From positions 1 through 6,545 of the forward strand of contig JAZRMX010000028.1 in NCBI GenBank assembly GCA_045647885.1: a stretch of DNA of 6,545 bases. Direction: 5' to 3'. The first letter of the stretch is position 1; every line of letters begins with the position of its first letter. The notes beneath the pieces are model-generated. The model searched no databases. It worked only from the letters and a program-made list of their open reading frames with translations, and had not been told where the DNA came from. A program made the translations under genes and the position numbers. Positions 1-5,864 of the stretch are shown here, piece by piece. This DNA comes from HGM04593 sp045647885. GTDB taxonomy: Bacteria; Bacteroidota; Bacteroidia; Bacteroidales; Bacteroidaceae.

Positions 1-163
1 GCACTGTAGCAGTATCGGTCAGTTCCACCTTCTCAAAGACCAGCATTCTTGTGTTTGATGCACCCACAAGTGGAAACCTTACCACCCTGTTTGAACTACT
101 ACACGCCCACAGCAATACTGCAGTGGCAAATGCAACGATTAGGGTTAAGAATAGTTTTTTCAT
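1..163 (-). CDS. Partial lipoprotein, probable N-terminus of a TlpA-like thioredoxin-family protein (gene A)
   Basis: Only the first 54 codons are in the window; the frame is open to the left edge. It starts at the ATG at 161-163, giving MKKLFLTL like its neighbours. The signal peptide runs into LLWAC, a good lipobox, so signal peptidase II should cut before Cys21 and the protein should be lipid-anchored. CSSSN follows with no acidic run, so the known Bacteroidota surface-export signal is not apparent and a periplasm-facing anchor is more likely (inference). The visible mature part contains EKVELTDTATV, which I recognise from the N-terminal module of many Bacteroidales TlpA-family proteins and which lines up with residues about 32-55 of gene D. 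The thioredoxin domain itself would lie outside the window, so the family call is inferred. It begins 24 bases after gene B ends and is probably co-transcribed. Confident in the gene and lipoprotein signal, moderate on family. Confidence 0.8.
   Translation of the reverse strand, partial: MKKLFLTLIVAFATAVLLWACSSSNRVVRFPLVGASNTRMLVFEKVELTDTATV
122..163 (-). repeat. Signal-peptide repeat, copy in gene A (first 14 codons only)
   Basis: The first 42 bases of gene A match gene E at 38 of 42 positions and gene B at 37 of 42 (counted by hand), then the similarity ends and a lipobox follows. The conserved core includes AACCCTAATCGTTGCAT, exactly shared with gene D. Mature sequences of the proteins do not share this level of identity. 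Confidence 0.7.
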
Positions 164-187
164 ATTCAGTTTACATCGTTAATATTC

Positions 188-1690
188 TTATTTCAAAAGT
201 TGCAGTATTGCTTCACGTACACTTGTTGGTGAACTGGGTCGTGGTGCTTTGTTGCTGGCAATGTTGCCGTCGGGGGCAACAAGCAGGAATGTCGGGAATC
301 CTTGTACGCCGAGGTATTCCTCTACTGCACGCTGCTGTTCTTCGGGCAGGCGAATGTTTACGCAATCGTCACCCTCAAGCCCATAACGCTTGGCAGACTT
401 TTGCCATAACTCTTCGGGCGAGTTGTTGGCAAGATACATATATGTCACCGGGAGCTCTTTCAATGCCTCGTGCAGTTCGGGCAAGTACGCCATCTCCTCA
501 CGGCATGGACCACACCAAGTACCCCATACATCGATATAAATCACACGGCCACGATAGGGAGCTATGAGTTTTTGGAATATATCCTTACCATCGGCAAGGC
601 TATCCATCGGAATCTCTGCAAGTGCAGTTATCTGCTCCTCTGCGACACTAGCAAAATGGGTCTTTTGACTATTGATATACCCCTGTAACAGGGTATATGT
701 CTTAGGATTCAATTCTTCCTGCAATTTCCTTTTTCTTTCAGGAGTAATATCCAGCCCGCATACTTGTAGGAAAGAACCGGCTTTCATTATCTGCCTTATT
801 TCATCTGATGCATTAATTGCATCAATGACAGAACACTTTGTAGAAAAAGAGTGTAATTTGCTATCTGTCACTCCCTCCGGAACTTCACTGATGATACCGA
901 CTTGTATATAATACTCTAAAGCATGTACATCTCTAAAATATTTAAGGGCATCGATTGGGAGAGGTGTTTTTGGGCACAGCAATTTCTCTGTTTCAACCTC
1001 GCGGAACATTGCAACATATTCATCGGGCAATGTATTACCACCCTGTTCAAGAATAGTACCTATTGACTCAACAATATGTCCTTGAATATTCTGTGTCATA
1101 TCAAACGCATAACCATAACGTGCCATTTGGCGTAAGGACTCAACATAGCTTTCGGGCAGGCTGGGATTAGAAGCATAAAGCGTGTCAATATTATACATGT
1201 TGTTCTTGTATATATCGCGTATATGTTGGGCTGCATCGTTTATATCCATTCCGAACATACGACCGTGGAAGTTGGCTATCTTTAAAGGATGTTCAACTTG
1301 TGCGTTATGGGCAGCAGCGTTCTCACCGCTGAAGATACATCTGTCGTTTATGTCATCAAGCAGGATTTCTGCTTTTGTTCCGGGGCTACAGAAAAGGTTC
1401 AGTGCTCCCCACACAACACCATCTATTTTATTCTCATCCCACAACTGTATATGTATAGTGCGGTCTGCAGGCAACTTGACACTCCACTTTCCTTCCTTGT
1501 CCGTAACTGGGTTAAGGCCCACCACATCGCAAGCTGTGTAATCGGAATATATAAGTGTTGCTTTCTCTCCAGCTGTCTTGCTCGCCAATTTGAAGCAGAT
1601 TGTCACACTGTCCTTGTCAACTGCGGCCTTTTGTGCAAAGCCACATACGGTGGTAAACGCAACGATTAAGGTTAAAAATAGTTTTTTCAT
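188..1690 (-). CDS. Exported TlpA-like thioredoxin-family protein, CGPC (gene B)
   Basis: A 500-residue periplasmic thioredoxin-fold protein, likely a thiol-disulfide oxidoreductase. Residues 1-19 are a Sec signal peptide ending GFA, with Gln20 expected as the mature N-terminus. Residues about 28-125 form a beta-rich DUF4369-like module (SVTICFKL ... SPGTKAEILLDD). Residues about 130-365 are mostly helical with no motif I can name. The thioredoxin domain is about 366-500: strand VIYIDVWGTW, active site CGPC at 393-396 (bases 503-514), and cis-proline in GFPTF (Pro466), so the fold's key residues are intact. The front half lines up with gene D from about residue 245 onward, and the thioredoxin domains share DVWGTWC and YLAN, so B looks like a D paralogue without the first module. 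Several further cysteines (32, 54, 101, 118, 239, 286, 311, 443) lie outside the active site. Substrate and direction of catalysis cannot be read from the sequence. Confidence 0.93.
   Translation of the reverse strand: MKKLFLTLIVAFTTVCGFAQKAAVDKDSVTICFKLASKTAGEKATLIYSDYTACDVVGLNPVTDKEGKWSVKLPADRTIHIQLWDENKIDGVVWGALNLFCSPGTKAEILLDDINDRCIFSGENAAAHNAQVEHPLKIANFHGRMFGMDINDAAQHIRDIYKNNMYNIDTLYASNPSLPESYVESLRQMARYGYAFDMTQNIQGHIVESIGTILEQGGNTLPDEYVAMFREVETEKLLCPKTPLPIDALKYFRDVHALEYYIQVGIISEVPEGVTDSKLHSFSTKCSVIDAINASDEIRQIMKAGSFLQVCGLDITPERKRKLQEELNPKTYTLLQGYINSQKTHFASVAEEQITALAEIPMDSLADGKDIFQKLIAPYRGRVIYIDVWGTWCGPCREEMAYLPELHEALKELPVTYMYLANNSPEELWQKSAKRYGLEGDDCVNIRLPEEQQRAVEEYLGVQGFPTFLLVAPDGNIASNKAPRPSSPTSVREAILQLLK
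1631..1690 (-). repeat. Signal-peptide repeat, copy in gene B
   Basis: The first 60 bases of gene B match gene E at 54 of 60 positions and gene D at 50 of 60 (hand count), including an identical TGTGGCTTTGCACA at the cleavage site. Similarity to gene D also reaches about 15 bases upstream of the start codon (TTGAATAAA). Confidence 0.75.
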
Positions 1691-1730
1691 ATCTTTTATT
1701 CAAATTATATTAGATTGTGTCAGCGGCAAT
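1691..1730 (-). other. Longest intergenic spacer of the block (C to B)
   Basis: A 40-base spacer, AT-rich toward gene B. Its last bases, TTTGAATAAAAGATATG including the gene B start codon, resemble the gene E/gene D junction (TTGAATAAACTATATG), where TGAATAA contains the gene E stop. Read as a remnant of an ancestral gene junction. No Shine-Dalgarno sequence is visible, only an A-rich leader, which is normal in Bacteroidota. No hairpin terminator is seen. Confidence 0.5.
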
Positions 1731-2303
1731 TCAACCATAGAGAAAAGCATAGTACCACATTAACATAAAATTGGCTACAATCAGCAGGCAGAAAGCAAGA
1801 GCAGTGCCAATAGTCCAAACTATCTTCGTTTTTTTACTCTCTTTTTCAAAAATTGCAAAATAATTCAAGTAGCGATCCTTCTTCCAATATGTCAAATAAC
1901 CTATTATCCACGAAGGGACAATTCCAAGGCTAATAACAAGTATCAAGTGCCTTCCTACAATGTCCAATGCATGTGGCCCATAGCAAATCACCCCAATATT
2001 AATCACCAAATAAATAGGTAAAGCAAACAGCAACAATGCAAGACCTGTCAAATAGTATAGTGTAAACCCCGATGCAGGGTGGTCTATGGTCTTATACAAA
2101 ATACCTTTCTCACAATCCTTGTATTCCTTGAATGTATTAATTCCATATTTCTCTTTCAATCGCCTCTTCCAGAAAGGCAAGCAATACAACGGGCGCTGCA
2201 CCAATAATTCAACTGCTGCATATATAGGTAATCCGGAGAAATACATCAGATTGTACAACGAGTACAACAACCTGTTCAAGAATTTGTCTATATTGTCTTT
2301 CAT
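1731..2303 (-). CDS. Unrecognised three-helix inner-membrane protein (gene C)
   Basis: I do not recognise this 190-residue protein. It has no signal peptide and no cofactor or catalytic motif. There are three clear hydrophobic segments, at about residues 80-106, 118-139 and 162-188; a weaker one lies around 20-36. Positive charge sits before segment 1 (FWKRRLKEK) and between segments 2 and 3 (WKKDRYLNYF to KESKKTK), while the loop between 1 and 2 has little, so by the positive-inside rule the N-terminus is cytoplasmic and the very short C-terminus periplasmic. The stretch from WKKDRYL to FEKESKK resembles one I recall in uncharacterised Bacteroidota membrane proteins; that is memory, not a search. 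Its four cysteines (41, 64, 107, 172) do not form the paired arrangement of DsbD/CcdA, so it is unlikely to be the reductase for its neighbours. The ATG is 2 bases past the gene D stop, which suggests translational coupling. Confidence 0.85.
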   Translation of the reverse strand: MKDNIDKFLNRLLYSLYNLMYFSGLPIYAAVELLVQRPLYCLPFWKRRLKEKYGINTFKEYKDCEKGILYKTIDHPASGFTLYYLTGLALLLFALPIYLVINIGVICYGPHALDIVGRHLILVISLGIVPSWIIGYLTYWKKDRYLNYFAIFEKESKKTKIVWTIGTALAFCLLIVANFMLMWYYAFLYG

Positions 2304-2305
2304 TT

Positions 2306-4666
2306 CTATTCTTTCTTCAACGCTTTTATAAGGTTTTCAAAAGCATCAAGGTTACGTGGGTCGGAATTGACATCGAGAAGGTTGCCGTTGCGGTCTATTA
2401 GCCTATAAGTTGGATAGCCGTTGACCTTGAGAAAATTCTCCACTGCACTCTGCTGAACATCGGGCAAGTTGTAATGCACTACATTGTCGCCTGTTACTTC
2501 ATATTCCTTGATAACGTTCTTCCACGACTCATCATCACTGCGGTTGGCAAGATAAAGGAATACTATATCATACTGTGCGATTCTATTGTAAAGCTCTTTG
2601 CTGTGCGAAAGAGCCTGACGGCAAGGACTGCACCAAGTTCCCCATACATCAATGAGGACAATCTTGCCTTTGTATGGCTCAATGAGTTTGCGGAGGATTT
2701 TCTCGCCGTCGCTCATATCTGCGACATCTTTCGATGACATAAGGTTGGCATCCGATGAAATCTCCCTTTTCATTATAGCAAGGTACTTGTTATGTTTTTC
2801 CAAAACTTTCTCTTTTACAGACGGTAATGCTATCTTTTCCTGCAAAGTAGTAACCATAACATCATTAAGTGGCTTGCTATTATCTTCTGTATAACGATGC
2901 AGGCAATAAGCAAGACTGATATCACATAATTCAGCATTATCGGCAATAGATTCGGCCATTTTCAACGGTAGACCGCAGTATAATTCCGTTTCAATTTCCT
3001 TATTATAGCGTTCCATCAAAGAATTTACGATAGCAACCTGTTCTCTCGCTTTAAACTCTGCTAAAAGAGCCTTTCTCTCCTCTACCGTTTCCAATGCTAT
3101 CATCCTGGCACGAAAATTCTCAAGCTCCGCGTCGTATGATTCCAGAGCAGCAAGTTCTCTTTCATTCAACGTTATGGCTCCACTTCTTGCCAAACCTTTC
3201 AACAAAGGCACATAACTCTTGCCACCGGTATATTCTCTTTCAATACCATAATGAATATAGTCCTGCAGCAATCCCGGGAAATCACGATACATTGTGTAAG
3301 GCTTTTGCCACTCCTTACACCAGAGGCTATCGCGTACAAAGGCAAAATACTCTGCGGGCAACCACTCCTTTACATAAAACCTACCCTGCATAAGTTCACG
3401 ACCGGCACCTGTCTGGTAGTAACCCTTGACAAAATCCACACAACGCCTTGAAAGATTCGGGCGCTCTTTTGCGTACTCAACCAACCCTTCACAAAAATTT
3501 CCAAGTTCTGTTTGTATTCCCTTAAGATACATCATTGCCTCTTCGTGGCTTGCACCTTTCGTTAATCGGGGTGTCGAAAACCATTTGAAAGGATAAGCAA
3601 GCGTTTCGTTCTGCAAGCGGACATCATTACCCATAAAAAGTTGCTGGCCTGTAGTAAAATCATTTACAAACAGATATGTCTCACCCGGTTCAAGTACTAC
3701 AGTTGCTTTACTTCTGCTCCAATCGAGAGCGGCATCGGTTGAGTTCATCACAGGAACCTTTATTACAAAACGGCCTATTGAATCCAAGCGTGCATAGAAA
3801 TTCTCTTCATCCCCTAAAATTACATTCTCAATGGAAACTTCAAACTCATTGCCACCTCTTTCCAAGGCCTCGGCAGGCATATCCTTTAGCCAACCGATTA
3901 TTGTTACACTGTCGCCTGAACGATAACCGTTGTCCTTTATTCCAATACGGTTGTCTTTCACAGGGTAATCGGGTAACGTGGCAGTGGTTATTGGGCTGCA
4001 CTTCTCGGCCTTTGAACCGCCGACTTTGATTGTGCGTATGCCCTTCTTCATCTTGCCCACCTTTATCTCAAGCACATCATCGCCGTTTTGAACGGTGAGA
4101 GCATAACCGCCACGCTTCTCTGTCATTGACTTTATGTCCCAAATGCGTGAGTCATAGATAACGTGCTCGGTTGCAAAGCCTACGAACCAATCGCCTGTGG
4201 CATTGTTACGCCAATAGGTGTCGGTTATCCCACTCGGCAAGGTAGCTGCACTGCGTATATTCTGTACAACCCAATTATCGTAACCATTGAGTGTAAATCG
4301 TTCAGTGCCTGTAGGCAATGGCTCAAACGAGAGTAAGACATCAACCTCACCACTTTCAGGAACCACAAAAGGAAGCTCATACTCAACACACAACGCACCG
4401 TCACACTCACTCGATATTTTCCCTTTCAAGGCATAACTGTTTACACCGTCATCGAGTGTAGTGCTCTGTGCTATCCTCGCCTGACGACCTGCGGGAAATT
4501 CAACGTGCAAGAGTACATCTGTCCTGTCGGGATAAAACCACACTTTGTTTACATCAAAGACTGTGCTTGTTCTGTAACCTGTTACGACTTCTTCCCAAAC
4601 TTTTTCCTGTGCAAAGCCACACGCGGTGGTGAATGCAACGATTAGGGTTAATACAAGTTTCTTCAT
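2306..4666 (-). CDS. Large exported multidomain TlpA-like thioredoxin-family protein, CSPC (gene D)
   Basis: A 786-residue protein, about twice the usual size of DUF4369-thioredoxin proteins. Residues 1-19 are a Sec signal peptide ending GFA, then Gln20. Residues about 24-230 are a beta-rich N-terminal module (RTSTVFDVNKVWF, RIAQSTTLDDGVNSYALKG, PESGEVDVLLSFEPLPTGTE) that I recognise from Bacteroidales TlpA-family proteins. Residues about 250-345 are a second beta module (GDSVTIIGWL, SIGRFVIKVP, LEPGETYLFV). Residues about 355-640 are largely helical, with a charged stretch at 502-560 that could coil. The thioredoxin domain is about 650-786: IDVWGTW, active site CSPC at 679-682 (bases 2621-2632), cis-proline in GYPTY (Pro752). 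Ser replaces the usual Gly in the motif. Ten cysteines besides the signal-peptide one and active-site pair split between modules include a close pair, Cys88/Cys93. It starts 5 bases after gene E ends, and its stop nearly abuts gene C. Probably a periplasmic thiol-disulfide oxidoreductase; substrate unknown. Confidence 0.93.
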   Translation of the reverse strand: MKKLVLTLIVAFTTACGFAQEKVWEEVVTGYRTSTVFDVNKVWFYPDRTDVLLHVEFPAGRQARIAQSTTLDDGVNSYALKGKISSECDGALCVEYELPFVVPESGEVDVLLSFEPLPTGTERFTLNGYDNWVVQNIRSAATLPSGITDTYWRNNATGDWFVGFATEHVIYDSRIWDIKSMTEKRGGYALTVQNGDDVLEIKVGKMKKGIRTIKVGGSKAEKCSPITTATLPDYPVKDNRIGIKDNGYRSGDSVTIIGWLKDMPAEALERGGNEFEVSIENVILGDEENFYARLDSIGRFVIKVPVMNSTDAALDWSRSKATVVLEPGETYLFVNDFTTGQQLFMGNDVRLQNETLAYPFKWFSTPRLTKGASHEEAMMYLKGIQTELGNFCEGLVEYAKERPNLSRRCVDFVKGYYQTGAGRELMQGRFYVKEWLPAEYFAFVRDSLWCKEWQKPYTMYRDFPGLLQDYIHYGIEREYTGGKSYVPLLKGLARSGAITLNERELAALESYDAELENFRARMIALETVEERKALLAEFKAREQVAIVNSLMERYNKEIETELYCGLPLKMAESIADNAELCDISLAYCLHRYTEDNSKPLNDVMVTTLQEKIALPSVKEKVLEKHNKYLAIMKREISSDANLMSSKDVADMSDGEKILRKLIEPYKGKIVLIDVWGTWCSPCRQALSHSKELYNRIAQYDIVFLYLANRSDDESWKNVIKEYEVTGDNVVHYNLPDVQQSAVENFLKVNGYPTYRLIDRNGNLLDVNSDPRNLDAFENLIKALKKE
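4607..4666 (-). repeat. Signal-peptide repeat, copy in gene D
   Basis: The first 60 bases of gene D match gene B at 50 of 60 and gene E at 49 of 60 positions (hand count). Most differences are in codons 2-5 and 15; the cleavage-site block TGTGGCTTTGCACAG is identical to gene E. Confidence 0.75.
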
Positions 4667-4671
4667 ATAGT

Positions 4672-5844
4672 TTATTCAATTTTACCTTTCAATTGGTTGG
4701 TTATCGCTCCATCGCCATAGCCATACCATTTATCGATGATATAACCATCGGGGGAGATAAGTACAAAGAGCGGTATGCCACCACCGTTGGCATTGTAAAG
4801 GTCATATATTCCTGTTCCATCCTTGCTGTCGTTCCAGCTGTACCAGGCAATGGGGTGTTTCTTCAGTGCCTCGCGCCAGTTGTCCGCAGGTTCAATATTT
4901 ACACTAACCACACAAAGTTTCTCCTTATACATCTCGGCCACCAATGCAAGTTCGGGTAAAGCTGTTATACAAGGGCCACAACCGCTTGCCCAAAAATCGA
5001 GCAGAATATATTTGCCTTTCAGTTCGGAAAGCGAATGCTTGTTACCATCGAGGTCGGTCAATTCGCCGTCAAAGGCTTTAAGCAACTCCTGCTGTTGAGG
5101 ATAAAGGTTTTCATAAGCCTTCTTTGCTTGGGGATGTTTGCGTTGTTCATTGGTCAATTTGTTATACAAACGCTTCAGTCCTTTGATACAAGATTTATCT
5201 TTATACTGACTTGCAACCAATGATGAGTTACTGAAACGATCCATCCATATATCATCTACAGCCGTATGCTTCATTATCTTCAAATCATTCGCACATATAC
5301 GCATCTGCAACATATCACTCTCTTTTTCAAGTTGTATAAACTTGGCTACGGCATCCTCATTTGAGCCAAGCTGCGATTTCAGGGCTTTCTGCTCCAACAA
5401 TATCTGCTCATAGCGTTTCCACTCCTTGTATGACTTTTGAATATAGGCTGCCCATATTGCATTTTCGGGAGCACCACCCGTCACCTTCCAAGTGAACAAC
5501 ATATTATCCTCACCTTCAACAAGAATAGAGTCACCGGCCGAAGCCCAAAGACACGTTCCTAATAGAGAGAACCCCTCATTCATAAAGCCACCAATCATCA
5601 ACATGTCAACACCGCTGCCGCTTGGAGTCGATTTAAAACAGAACTCACCAGACTCCACTTTGGAAGTCCCAACAAAAAAGCCACGTTCCCCCTCGAACCT
5701 AAAAAGTTGGAGCACGGTACCATCGGGCACATTCTTCAACTTGCCCTTTACCTCATAAAAATTCACATTGGATGGTTCAACATCCTGTGCAAAGCCACAT
5801 ACGGTGGCAAACGCAACGACAAGGGTTAAGAATAGTTTTTTCAT
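4672..5844 (-). CDS. Exported DUF4369-thioredoxin (TlpA/ResA-like) protein, CGPC (gene E)
   Basis: A 390-residue periplasmic thioredoxin-family protein with the classic Bacteroidota layout. I chose the ATG at 5842-5844 because it gives MKKLFLTL as in genes A, B and D; an in-frame ATG at 5848-5850 would add only Met-Val. Residues 1-19 are a signal peptide ending GFA, then Gln20. A DUF4369 domain spans about 28-123 (FYEVKGKLKNVPDGTVLQLF). Residues about 126-255 are charged helices, plausibly coiled coil. The thioredoxin domain is about 259-390: DLDGNKHSLSELKGKYILLD, active site CGPC at 289-292 (bases 4969-4980), cis-proline in GGIPLF (Pro358). The Trp normally preceding the first Cys is Gly here (ASGCGPC). 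These proteins typically act as periplasmic thiol-disulfide oxidoreductases, often as reductants in the ResA/TlpA manner; the specific substrate is unknown. It lies 20 bases after gene F and 5 before gene D, so it is probably in the same operon. Confidence 0.93.
   Translation of the reverse strand: MKKLFLTLVVAFATVCGFAQDVEPSNVNFYEVKGKLKNVPDGTVLQLFRFEGERGFFVGTSKVESGEFCFKSTPSGSGVDMLMIGGFMNEGFSLLGTCLWASAGDSILVEGEDNMLFTWKVTGGAPENAIWAAYIQKSYKEWKRYEQILLEQKALKSQLGSNEDAVAKFIQLEKESDMLQMRICANDLKIMKHTAVDDIWMDRFSNSSLVASQYKDKSCIKGLKRLYNKLTNEQRKHPQAKKAYENLYPQQQELLKAFDGELTDLDGNKHSLSELKGKYILLDFWASGCGPCITALPELALVAEMYKEKLCVVSVNIEPADNWREALKKHPIAWYSWNDSKDGTGIYDLYNANGGGIPLFVLISPDGYIIDKWYGYGDGAITNQLKGKIE
5785..5844 (-). 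repeat. Signal-peptide repeat, copy in gene E
   Basis: The first 60 bases from the chosen gene E start match gene B at 54 of 60 positions and gene D at 49 of 60 (hand count). The repeat beginning exactly at this ATG supports it, and not the one 6 bases earlier, as the ancestral start. Confidence 0.75.
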
Positions 5845-5864
5845 AACCATTTTATGCTTACAAA

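Noticed and set aside
137..148. TTAGGGTTA-like telomere-type motif on the plus strand, repeated near 4641 and 5822
   Set aside because: It is the complement of signal-peptide codons for Leu-Thr-Leu in the repeated gene openings, not a telomeric or binding repeat.
49..567. 172-codon open frame on the plus strand
   Set aside because: It lies antisense over genes A and B, whose signal peptides, thioredoxin motif and paralogue similarity are clear. Its translation shows no domain or signal.
1701..1729. Possible Bacteroidota promoter before gene B (TTG near 1728, TATAATTTG near 1705)
   Set aside because: The -7 element should be TAnnTTTG but has three bases between TA and TTTG, the spacing to TTG is short, and the leader would be only a few bases. 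Likely chance in AT-rich sequence.
1731..2303. Gene C as a DsbD/CcdA-type transmembrane reductase for the thioredoxin proteins
   Set aside because: Only three clear membrane helices and no pair of cysteines placed within helices as in DsbD or CcdA.
3094..4029. Several plus-strand open frames of 66-117 codons inside gene D
   Set aside because: Shadows of gene D in other frames; Gene D is supported along its full length by module motifs.
4225..4410. 61-codon minus-strand frame overlapping gene D in another frame
   Set aside because: Overlaps the recognised N-terminal module of gene D; no independent support.
4616..4621. Cys16 in the gene D signal peptide (TTACG) as a lipobox
   Set aside because: Thr stands where Leu is expected at -3, and the following GFAQ fits a signal peptidase I cut with Gln at the mature end. 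B and E have TVCGFAQ, also a poor lipobox.
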